From: Bacteroidales bacterium
GTDB lineage: Bacteria; Bacteroidota; Bacteroidia; Bacteroidales; P3
Assembly (NCBI GenBank): GCA_031257915.1
Contig: JAIRNR010000068.1
Span: forward strand, 1 to 35,416
Direction: 5' to 3'
Length of the DNA stretch: 35,416 nucleotides
How positions within the stretch are numbered: position 1 is the first letter of the stretch; each line of letters begins with the position of its first letter. This document shows, in pieces, positions 8,087 to 15,694 of the stretch. A program made the translations under genes and the position numbers. The notes beneath the pieces are model-generated. The model was not told where the DNA came from. It did not search any database and was given only the letters and a program-made list of their open reading frames with translations.

Positions 8087-10099
8087 CTATTCTGCGCCAT
8101 ACACACTTAATTCCGTAATTGAAGTGAATGCCGAAGTATTTTTTGTTGCCTTATTCCAGTGACTCTGTACCTTGCAATCTCCGAGCATACGAATTGCAGT
8201 TGTTTCTACCGGTGTAAATTCAAAAACATATTCTACAAAATGCGGCTGAAAAAACACCGTATCCGTTTTGGGAAGCAGAGGCGTTGAAATATATTTACCG
8301 ACATCTGCCCATTTGCCGTCTTTGTCTTTATACTGTATGTTGATATTCGTGAGCCATCCGCCGAATTCTTCCAAACATCCCTGAAAAAATGCGATGCTGC
8401 CAATGCGTTTCGGCTCTTTCCAGCAATAGCCGAAATAATCTATTTTGGGGATATTTGCTTCTGCTGCGAGAGAGTAAAACACCGCACCCGTATCGTGCAA
8501 AATTCCATCGTTAATTACGTTCACATTTTTAGCGTACATTGATTTACCAAACGTAATCCAGCATTTATACAAAACATCCGTATTTGTTTCATATACGTTT
8601 GTTATTATACTGTCGGCTTCCGGCGCGATATTGTGAGAACGTACCAGTATCTCAAATATTTTTTCAATACTTTGCGTTCCGTTTGACAGCGAGAGTGTGA
8701 GCGGATATTTACCCGCTTTTGCAGGCGTTCCGCTCAAACGCCCATTTACGAAAGTAAGTCCGTCAGGCAATACACCACTTTTTAATGTCCATTTATATCT
8801 TTCATTTGTAACACTTGCGAAAGAATAATCACACGGTACGCCGACTTCAAGACGAGGCATTGGTCCGACGCAAAATTCAAGCGGAGTATTAAATTCCGCA
8901 CCTGTTTTAATTATCAGCTTACCGTCCGAGATTTTACCACCGTACTGCTGTACAACCTTCAACGCCTGCTCATAAGTGCGGTTTATCATATCTTTAATTG
9001 ACGCGTCGGGCATATCGTAACGTGTGATATTTATGTATCTGTCATTAAACGGTTCCGTCCATCCGTTAACAGGCTTTGTGAGATCATCAGGGAAATAAGA
9101 TGCACCATACATCACACCAAGAATCCCGCCGACAGTTGCAGTTTGATTATCGGCGTCAAAACCCATTGCGCAACCCAAATCCATAGTGCGCTGAAAATCG
9201 CCTTCGCCGTAAAGCATAGAGAGAATACCACACGCACCGTTAAGATTTGCATTCCAAATCGTTTTTGTCATTTCCGGCTCGTCAATATAGTACTTCTGTG
9301 CCATCTCCCTGCGTGCCGCCGTCCAGTTGTCGGGATATTTGTCGTAAAGTGCGAGCATTTCCCGCACCGTTTGTGCGTATCTGTCATTGGCAGGTAAATA
9401 CATCAAAGCATTTTCAATTAACTTTCGTATATCATTTTCAAAAAACGCATTTGCATACATTACTCCGTAGTGGACAGTTGGAGATATTGCCCAATCATCG
9501 CTTGTAATACGGGCTGCCCATCTTGATTTTTCTGCTGCATAAGAAAGCATGCCGGGTGCGGTATAGCCCCAAATTTCGTTTATAAGCTGCGGATCTATCT
9601 GATACCAGTGCGGATTTATTTCCTTACTTCCCGTAAACGGCGGAGTATAACCGTGGTTCATAAGCCCAAGTGCCGCACGGTTTGCGAGCCATACGCGGTC
9701 ACGAATATGATACATCCAACCTTCACGCATTTGAGTATATGTCGGTTCTATACCATATTTTTCCATCAATATAAGATAGATATATTCAATATCGGTATCG
9801 TCATCGGAAAACGCACCATTGTACTTCTTAAGTTTTTCCGTATTTTTCGTATAGCCGTAAGGAAAATCTTTTTCATCGCCGGGTTTTTCTATAAATTTAT
9901 TTTCAAATGACAGTCCGTAAATATTTCCCACCATCTGCCCTATCCACGCACCTGCAATTTTGTCGTGCAATTCGGTGAGGGAAATTTCGCGTTGTGCCGG
10001 CTGTTTCGGCGTTATTGCCGATCTTTTTTGCCCCGCCATACTCTGCACGGTAAAGAGCAGAACGGACATTGTTAAACAAAGTATTAAAATCTTTTTCAT
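8087..10099 (-). CDS. exported ADP-ribosylglycohydrolase with Ig-like and discoidin-like domains (ARH paralogue 3)
   Basis: The frame is open up to 10204, but the start chosen is the ATG at 10099, 2 bp after the susD stop. It gives a clean signal peptide, MKKILILCLTMSVLLFTV..SMAGQ, cleaved by signal peptidase I, so unlike the other two ARHs this one is not a lipoprotein. The ARH domain has AGAWIGQMVGN, a metal loop SDDDTD (Asp99-101, Asp103) and GFDADNQTATVGG (Asp315, Asp317). It is followed by a putative-Ig (He_PIG-like) domain at ~420-490 (GVLPDGLTFVNGRLSGTP) and a discoidin or F5/8-type C-like region at ~535-670 (IGSIAFFQG, WLTNINIQYKDKDGKW, ITELSVYGAE). The appended domains suggest glycan or surface binding. 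It diverges from the two lipoprotein paralogues and probably acts on a different linkage. Confidence 0.87.
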   Translation of the reverse strand: MKKILILCLTMSVLLFTVQSMAGQKRSAITPKQPAQREISLTELHDKIAGAWIGQMVGNIYGLSFENKFIEKPGDEKDFPYGYTKNTEKLKKYNGAFSDDDTDIEYIYLILMEKYGIEPTYTQMREGWMYHIRDRVWLANRAALGLMNHGYTPPFTGSKEINPHWYQIDPQLINEIWGYTAPGMLSYAAEKSRWAARITSDDWAISPTVHYGVMYANAFFENDIRKLIENALMYLPANDRYAQTVREMLALYDKYPDNWTAARREMAQKYYIDEPEMTKTIWNANLNGACGILSMLYGEGDFQRTMDLGCAMGFDADNQTATVGGILGVMYGASYFPDDLTKPVNGWTEPFNDRYINITRYDMPDASIKDMINRTYEQALKVVQQYGGKISDGKLIIKTGAEFNTPLEFCVGPMPRLEVGVPCDYSFASVTNERYKWTLKSGVLPDGLTFVNGRLSGTPAKAGKYPLTLSLSNGTQSIEKIFEILVRSHNIAPEADSIITNVYETNTDVLYKCWITFGKSMYAKNVNVINDGILHDTGAVFYSLAAEANIPKIDYFGYCWKEPKRIGSIAFFQGCLEEFGGWLTNINIQYKDKDGKWADVGKYISTPLLPKTDTVFFQPHFVEYVFEFTPVETTAIRMLGDCKVQSHWNKATKNTSAFTSITELSVYGAE

Positions 10100-10101
10100 T
10101 T

Positions 10102-11613
10102 TCAGTATCCCGGGTTTGGTTTTAAATTCGGATTTACACTTAAACGTTCCGCAGGTATCGGAAACAATTTTGTGTATGCCGGTGAAGCACCCTTTGCCCA
10201 CCATGAGTCATTAAATTTTCCAAAACGAATTAAATCCTGTCTGCGCCACCCTTCCCATGCAAACTCGTGTCCACGCTCGCGCAGCAAATCGTCTAATGTC
10301 ATACTCGACGTGAACGGCTGTAAACCCGCACGCGACCTTATTTTTTGAAAATCCGCCATATCGGTAGCAGCCGATACGCTCTTACCCTGTCTTAATAATG
10401 CTTCCGCATACATATAAAGCACATCGGCATAACGGAAAAGTGCAAAATCGTTGCTCATACCTTTATCAACACCCTTTAACATTCCATCATCCTGATATGT
10501 CCATTTACACAATTTTGCTCCCTCATTGTCGGTACGTCCCGTAAGATATTTGCCTTCGGAAAAGACAGGCTCAATGATATAACCATCCACTGCAATACCT
10601 GAGTAGTCGTACTGTTGTCCGTAAAGCCATGCAGCACTGCGGCGCGTATCGACAGTATCATAAGAAGCAAAAAAATCGGGCTGACAGACAAACCCATCCC
10701 ACGTTGAAGCCGGAATATTAAATTTTTTCGCATCGGTAGAGCCGAGAGCAAGCAGGTAAATAATAAACGCATTTCGGTCGCTTGTTGTGTAAACATTGTC
10801 GTACGGAATAACAAAAATATTTTCGCGTGAATTTTCATTATACACATCAAAATTTGTTTTATACTGATTTTCTATTGCATAATTTCTGCTGTTGATTATT
10901 TGCAAACAGGCTGCCTCTGCTTTATCGTACATTGGTGTTCCAAGCCATGTTTCAGCATTCAGATACATTTTTGCAAGAAGTGTTTGCGCCATTCCAAAAG
11001 TAGCTCTCCCGTAATTATCTATGCCCGGTACTGTATCCAAATGCGGCAGACAACTGTCTATCTCATCAACGATAAAATCAAAAATAAACTGTCTGTTTTT
11101 TTGCGGAGGCAAACTTTTATCGTCATTGTCCGTTACAAAAGGGATATTGCCCCAACCATCCATAGCGCAGAAGTAATAAAATGCGCGAAGTACGCGTACT
11201 TCGGAAATAATTTTCTCCTTTCCTTCAAAATTGAAAGGTGATTTTTTTATTTCGCCTATCACATCATTACAGGCTGTAATCCCGTCAAAACAGAAATCCC
11301 AGCCCGTGCGTATCAGTTTGTTTGAAGTGACAAAATTATGCTGTTGTAATTCACGGTAACGTGTCTGCGACCATTCACCCACAGAATTAACCGGTACGGC
11401 ACATTCGTCCGATACCTGTAAATTGAGAGTCCATAAACTTTGCTCGGTACAGTATCCCTGCAAAGTCTGGAATGCCCTGCCTGAATAAAGTTTTAGTACC
11501 TGTTCATTTTCAAAAAGGTCTTCGCGCAAAATATCAGAATAAACTTTTTCGTCCAAATTTGTACAACTTGACAGTAAAGCGATAAATCCCGCAATAAATA
11601 ATATTTTCTTCAT
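10102..11613 (-). CDS. SusD/RagB-type outer-membrane binding lipoprotein (RusD-like)
   Basis: Surface lipoprotein that captures the substrate and acts as lid for its SusC partner. It has a lipobox LSSC followed by TNLDEKVYSD, the classical start of SusD proteins. The C-terminal half carries FALFRYADVLYMYAEALLRQGK and RGHEFAWEGWRRQDLIRFGKF, the strongly conserved SusD block, and ends NPNLKPNPGY. At 503 residues it has the usual length. It begins 11 bp after susC and is followed after 2 bp by an ARH gene, so translation is probably coupled. Because ribokinase starts the operon, the ligand is more likely ribose, a nucleoside or an ADP-ribosyl compound than a plant polysaccharide. That is inference from context. 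Confidence 0.95.
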   Translation of the reverse strand: MKKILFIAGFIALLSSCTNLDEKVYSDILREDLFENEQVLKLYSGRAFQTLQGYCTEQSLWTLNLQVSDECAVPVNSVGEWSQTRYRELQQHNFVTSNKLIRTGWDFCFDGITACNDVIGEIKKSPFNFEGKEKIISEVRVLRAFYYFCAMDGWGNIPFVTDNDDKSLPPQKNRQFIFDFIVDEIDSCLPHLDTVPGIDNYGRATFGMAQTLLAKMYLNAETWLGTPMYDKAEAACLQIINSRNYAIENQYKTNFDVYNENSRENIFVIPYDNVYTTSDRNAFIIYLLALGSTDAKKFNIPASTWDGFVCQPDFFASYDTVDTRRSAAWLYGQQYDYSGIAVDGYIIEPVFSEGKYLTGRTDNEGAKLCKWTYQDDGMLKGVDKGMSNDFALFRYADVLYMYAEALLRQGKSVSAATDMADFQKIRSRAGLQPFTSSMTLDDLLRERGHEFAWEGWRRQDLIRFGKFNDSWWAKGASPAYTKLFPIPAERLSVNPNLKPNPGY

Positions 11614-11624
11614 AGCGCGAATAT

Positions 11625-14531
11625 TTAAAAAGTTAAATGAGTTCCTATAGTAAACACTGCCGTACGCGGATAATAGCTTGTACTTTCCATACCCGGCGAA
11701 AGTCCCGACAGCGACACTTCCGGATCTACACCTTTATAATTTGTCAAACATAAAATATTTTGTGCCGCAAAATAAAAACGAACACTTTGCAGTACTTTTT
11801 TCACATTAAAATTATATCCAAGTGATATATTATCAATTTTCATATATGTTGCATCTTCAATATATTTTTCAGAATATTTTACACTGCCTGTGAAATTTGT
11901 GTTATCTGTCCACGAGGAAAGTATGTTGCGGAGTCCGAGTGTAGTAATATTTTCGTAGCCGGCGCGATATGAATTAAATATTTTTCCACCTATTGCCGCA
12001 CGTATCATAATATTTAAATCAAAACCTTTATATGTAAAAGTATTACTCCAACCAAGCGTTAAATCGGGATATGCAGAACCGACATTTTTTATTTTGATTA
12101 CTGAAATAATTTCCTGCCCATCGGATCCTGTACCTGCATATTCAGGTGCGAAAAAAGAACCGAGCGTACCACCCTCTGTCAGCTTCTGACAGTATGCATT
12201 TATCGGATCTCCAATCCATCCGACCTCGCTGATTGCATTGTAAAATTCCTCATTTGTAAACGAAATGAGTTTATTCTTATTGTGAGCCATCGTTAAAGTT
12301 GTAATCCATTCAAAACTTTTTGTACGTACGGGAATACCGGTAATTAACACCTCAACTCCCGTGTTGGACAGTTTACCTACATTTGTAAAAAGTGTTCTGT
12401 AATCCCAAGGTGGAGAAGAAACTTCATACTCGTAAAGAAGGTCGGAAGCATCGCGCATATAATAATCCACAGCACCGCTTAAACGATTATTAAGAAATGA
12501 GAAATCAATGCCCACATTCCATTCCGACTTTTTTTCCCAACGCAAATCACGGTTAGCATTTTGCACCGGCACATACACATTAACCCATTTACCTCCAGAC
12601 AATACATATCCGTTACCACCCATTAAAAGAAGCGATTTGTAACTGCCGAAACCTTCATTACCGGTAACACCATATCCCGCACGAATTTTAAGATCATTAA
12701 GCCATTTCACACTGCGCAAAAAACTTTCACGATTTATCCGCCAGCCAATACTTGCAGCGGGGAACCATCCCCATTTATGATTTGTACCGAATTTGCTTGA
12801 GCCGTCCCGCCGCAACGAAACAGATGCAATATAACGCTCATCATAATTATAAATTGCACGTCCGAAAAACGAAATGTAACGATGACTGCTTTTATATGAG
12901 GAAAGACCGCCGTTCCCATCTACAAGACCCGTTCCCGCACCTATATTGTCCGCAAGCCAAATATCAAAATCATATCCCTGATTATACATTGACGAGCCCT
13001 CGTCATAACCCTGCAAAAACGTATATCCCGCCAAAACCTGCAATGAATGTAGAGAAGCAAAGTCATGACTGTACTGAACCGTACTTTCCCATTGCAACTG
13101 ATTACTGTAAGTATTTTCAATGTCCGCTTCCCCATCACTGCCCACAATACTGGGATAATAGTGCGTGCGGTATATTTTTGAATTAAAACGTTCTTGCTTA
13201 TACGAAATAAAATTATCCCATTTTAAGCCGTCAACAGGAATAATATTTAAAGTTGCACGTCCGTTAAATTCCATAAAATCATTTTGGTATTGCGCCGTAC
13301 GCTCACGGAGCATTGCAACAGGATTGTAATAATCCATCGTATTTTGAACGGTAAAATAACCGCCGTATTTGCTATTTGACGGATCATAAACAGGTTCTGT
13401 GGGATTATGAAAAAACGCCTGACGAAAAATATCATTGTTCGCAGGTGTATATTTTCTTTTACTCAACGTTGCATTATAGTCCAAGTCGAGCCAGCCGCCT
13501 AAAATACTTTGACGGATATTTGTTTTAAACAAATATTTGTCGGCATTATTTTTTTGTTGAATGCCTTGATTTTGCTCTACATTCAAAACAGTGCGGTGTG
13601 AAAAAATCTTCGTTCCGCCGGAAATTGCAAATAGATGTTTATGGCTGACCGGAGAACGTGTAACTTCCTCAAACCAGTCGGTACTTGCGCCGTACAGATT
13701 ACCTGCCGATGATGGTTTGAAATTATTTATCACATCTGCAAAATCCTCTGCACTTAACGGCTCTGCGCGGCGTGTAACTTTCTGGAAAGAAACCTGCCCA
13801 TCGTATTCTACTCGCGTAGTACCCGAATGAGCGCGTTTAGTGGTGATAATGATAACACCGTTTGTGCCGCGTGAGCCGTAGATAGCGGCGGCAGAGCCGT
13901 CTTTAAGCACATCTATAGTTTCAACTTCCTGAAAATTTATATTACGAATATCGGCGTCTGCAACACCGTCTATAATTATAAGAGGATCACGTTTTGCCAT
14001 TAGAGTATTATTACCGCGCAACAAAATTTCATATTGTGCACTCGGGTCACCACCGCTTGCATTTGTAACGGTAAGTCCGGCAATTCTTCCCTGCATAAGT
14101 CCCGCTGCATTTGTAAAGGTTCCCCTGTTTAAATCTTCTGCCTGCAATGAAGAAACAGCCCCTGTGATTTCTTTTTTCGTTGTCGTACCATAGCCGATAG
14201 CAACAACCGCATCAAGCATTTTTGCATCCGATTCAAGCGCAACATTCATTGTTCCCGCACCCGAATACTGCAACTCCTGCGTCTGATAGCCGATAAATGA
14301 GAATACCAGCACCGACAGCGGCGCGGAAACTTCAATAGAATATTTGCCGTTAACATCACTCGTAGTACCTCCCGATGTTCCCTGTATGCGTATCGTTGCG
14401 CCTGTAAGCGGCTCGCCGGTTGCAGCGTCGGTTACGACACCCGTAAGTTGTTTCGTTTGATTTTGCGCTTGCAGTCCGGCTATTACTCCCGCAAGAATAA
14501 ATAACGAATAAATAATAGTTTTTCGTTTCAT
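11625..14531 (-). CDS. SusC/RagA-type TonB-dependent outer-membrane transporter (RusC-like)
   Basis: TonB-dependent beta-barrel that imports the substrate captured by the SusD partner. It has a type I signal peptide (MKRKTIIYSLFILAGVIAGLQAQ). A carboxypeptidase-regulatory-like domain follows (LTGVVTDAATGEPLTGATIRIQGT), then the plug with VVAIGYGTTTKKEITGAVSS, DPLIIIDGVADADI and ETIDVLKDGSAAAIYGSRGTNGVIIITTKR. The rest is barrel, ending RTAVFTIGTHLTF with a terminal aromatic as expected. The 968 residues are on the small side for SusC proteins (about 950-1150). Its start codon overlaps the ribokinase stop codon (ATGA), so the two genes are translationally coupled. No anti-sigma-interacting N-terminal extension is visible and no ECF sigma or hybrid two-component gene is nearby. 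Confidence 0.96.
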   Translation of the reverse strand: MKRKTIIYSLFILAGVIAGLQAQNQTKQLTGVVTDAATGEPLTGATIRIQGTSGGTTSDVNGKYSIEVSAPLSVLVFSFIGYQTQELQYSGAGTMNVALESDAKMLDAVVAIGYGTTTKKEITGAVSSLQAEDLNRGTFTNAAGLMQGRIAGLTVTNASGGDPSAQYEILLRGNNTLMAKRDPLIIIDGVADADIRNINFQEVETIDVLKDGSAAAIYGSRGTNGVIIITTKRAHSGTTRVEYDGQVSFQKVTRRAEPLSAEDFADVINNFKPSSAGNLYGASTDWFEEVTRSPVSHKHLFAISGGTKIFSHRTVLNVEQNQGIQQKNNADKYLFKTNIRQSILGGWLDLDYNATLSKRKYTPANNDIFRQAFFHNPTEPVYDPSNSKYGGYFTVQNTMDYYNPVAMLRERTAQYQNDFMEFNGRATLNIIPVDGLKWDNFISYKQERFNSKIYRTHYYPSIVGSDGEADIENTYSNQLQWESTVQYSHDFASLHSLQVLAGYTFLQGYDEGSSMYNQGYDFDIWLADNIGAGTGLVDGNGGLSSYKSSHRYISFFGRAIYNYDERYIASVSLRRDGSSKFGTNHKWGWFPAASIGWRINRESFLRSVKWLNDLKIRAGYGVTGNEGFGSYKSLLLMGGNGYVLSGGKWVNVYVPVQNANRDLRWEKKSEWNVGIDFSFLNNRLSGAVDYYMRDASDLLYEYEVSSPPWDYRTLFTNVGKLSNTGVEVLITGIPVRTKSFEWITTLTMAHNKNKLISFTNEEFYNAISEVGWIGDPINAYCQKLTEGGTLGSFFAPEYAGTGSDGQEIISVIKIKNVGSAYPDLTLGWSNTFTYKGFDLNIMIRAAIGGKIFNSYRAGYENITTLGLRNILSSWTDNTNFTGSVKYSEKYIEDATYMKIDNISLGYNFNVKKVLQSVRFYFAAQNILCLTNYKGVDPEVSLSGLSPGMESTSYYPRTAVFTIGTHLTF

Positions 14532-15433
14532 AATAATTCACTTCTATGTGGAATAGACGACATTGCCCCTGTTCTTGTTACGGTGATTCCTGCGGCTTTA
14601 TTAGCAAACTTCACTGCTTCAATAAGCGGCTCTCCTTCCGCAAGCGCGACACAAAGCGCACCGCAAAAAGTATCGCCGGCAGCAGTAGTATCAACTGCTT
14701 TAATTTTCTCAACCGGAACTTCGTAAAATCCCGTCTTCTCTTTAACCAAAGCACCTTTTGAGCCAAGCGTGATAATCACATTCTCAATTCCCTTGTCGCT
14801 AATTATTTCAGCAGCACTGCGTGCCGTATCCCAATTGTCAATTTTTATTCCGGAAAGCACTTCTGCCTCTGTTTTATTCGGAACAATTATGTTTATGCGT
14901 TTCAAAAAACTGTCTGATAAAAACGCTGCGGGCGCGGGGTTTAAAACAACTCTCACTTTTTTTTCACACGCTAATTCGGTAGCATATTCAAGCGTTTTTA
15001 ACGGTGTTTCAAGTTGCATAAGAAGTATGTCGGCATCTTCAATAAGCGCACGTGCCTTGTCAATATCAGCGGGACTTAACGCACCATTTGCACCGGAAGC
15101 AACCACAATGCAATTTTCGCCGTTTTCATCAACCATAATAAGTGCAACGCCCGAAGGATGATTTACATCCGATAAAACATAATCGGTGTTTATATTTTCT
15201 TCCGCAAACATTTCTATTGACTGCTTTCCAAACAAATCATTTCCCGTTTTTGTGATAAAGGAAACATTACCGCCAAGCCGCGAAATTGCCACTGCCTGAT
15301 TTGCACCCTTACCTCCCGGATTCATCATAAAATTCCCGCCAATCACTGTTTCACCCGGCACAGGCAAATGCCCCGCTTTTACAACCATATCGGTATTGCT
15401 GCTTCCGATAACTACAATTTTTTTTAAACTCAT
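14528..15433 (-). CDS. rbsK: ribokinase (PfkB family)
   Basis: Phosphorylates D-ribose to ribose-5-phosphate with ATP in the cytoplasm, committing it to the pentose phosphate pathway. The signatures are VIGSSNTDMVVK at the N-terminus, GGNFMMNPGGKGANQAVAISRLGG (PfkB signature 1) and the catalytic DTTAAGDTFCGALCVALAEG, where the Asp of AAGD is the expected base. The frame is open to 15505, but the ATG at 15433 (MSLKKIVV) matches the normal ribokinase start and leaves about 100 nt of leader from the TAAATTTG element at 15542-15549. It is the first gene of the SusCD-ARH operon and its stop overlaps the SusC start by 4 nt. Its presence is the best evidence that the locus ends in ribose. A related PfkB sugar or nucleoside kinase is the alternative. 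Confidence 0.94.
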   Translation of the reverse strand: MSLKKIVVIGSSNTDMVVKAGHLPVPGETVIGGNFMMNPGGKGANQAVAISRLGGNVSFITKTGNDLFGKQSIEMFAEENINTDYVLSDVNHPSGVALIMVDENGENCIVVASGANGALSPADIDKARALIEDADILLMQLETPLKTLEYATELACEKKVRVVLNPAPAAFLSDSFLKRINIIVPNKTEAEVLSGIKIDNWDTARSAAEIISDKGIENVIITLGSKGALVKEKTGFYEVPVEKIKAVDTTAAGDTFCGALCVALAEGEPLIEAVKFANKAAGITVTRTGAMSSIPHRSELL

Positions 15434-15541
15434 AATCTTATGTTGATGTTCAACCGACATTTTTACGTTGCGGAAATGCTCAAACAGGTTCGGTATTTCC
15501 CACACTGTTTAAATGAAGCGGTCTTAAAATATATTACAATG

Positions 15542-15549
15542 CAAATTTA
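15542..15549 (-). promoter_or_regulatory. -7 element of the ribokinase-SusCD-ARH operon
   Basis: On the minus strand the bases read TAAATTTG, a perfect match to the Bacteroidota -7 consensus TAnnTTTG. Transcription would start near 15535, about 100 nt before the ribokinase ATG. A clear -33 TTG element at the usual distance is not visible, which would fit an activator-dependent promoter. Confidence 0.5.
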
Positions 15550-15583
15550 TGCTATAATTTGCGATAAATGAAAGAAAAAATTA

Positions 15584-15603
15584 TTGAAAAAATATATTTT
15601 CAA
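15584..15603. promoter_or_regulatory. imperfect inverted repeat in the divergent intergenic region
   Basis: Arms TTGAAAA and TTTTCAA of 7 bp are separated by 6 AT-only bases. The site lies ~35-55 bp upstream of the operon -7 element, where an activator could bind. The high AT content makes chance occurrence possible. Confidence 0.35.
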
Positions 15604-15626
15604 AAGAGCCTTTTTGTATAAAAAAG

Positions 15627-15642
15627 TATCAATATATTGATA
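15627..15642. promoter_or_regulatory. perfect 16-bp palindrome, candidate operator
   Basis: TATCAATATATTGATA is its own reverse complement. It sits between the two divergent promoters, ~78 bp upstream of the operon -7 element and ~29 bp upstream of the -7 element of the divergent gene. It is a plausible binding site for a dimeric regulator controlling both directions. Confidence 0.45.
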
Positions 15643-15670
15643 TACAGTATTGAATTATTATAATTTTATG

Positions 15671-15678
15671 TATTTTTG
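15671..15678 (+). promoter_or_regulatory. -7 element of the putative regulator gene
   Basis: TATTTTTG fits TAnnTTTG, with a TTG at 15650-15652 spaced 18 bp upstream, close to the Bacteroidota -33 spacing. Transcription would start around 15682-15685, which makes the ATG at 15695 the sensible start of the gene. Confidence 0.5.
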
Positions 15679-15694
15679 TATAAATATAAATGTT

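Noticed and set aside
10100-10204. Longer N-terminus of the third ARH protein starting at 10204
   Set aside because: It would overlap susD by ~100 bp and bury a clear signal peptide that starts at 10099.
12752-13186. 144-codon plus-strand frame inside the SusC gene
   Set aside because: Antisense shadow; composition is Cys/His/Pro-rich and without domain signals, whereas the minus strand encodes a complete SusC.
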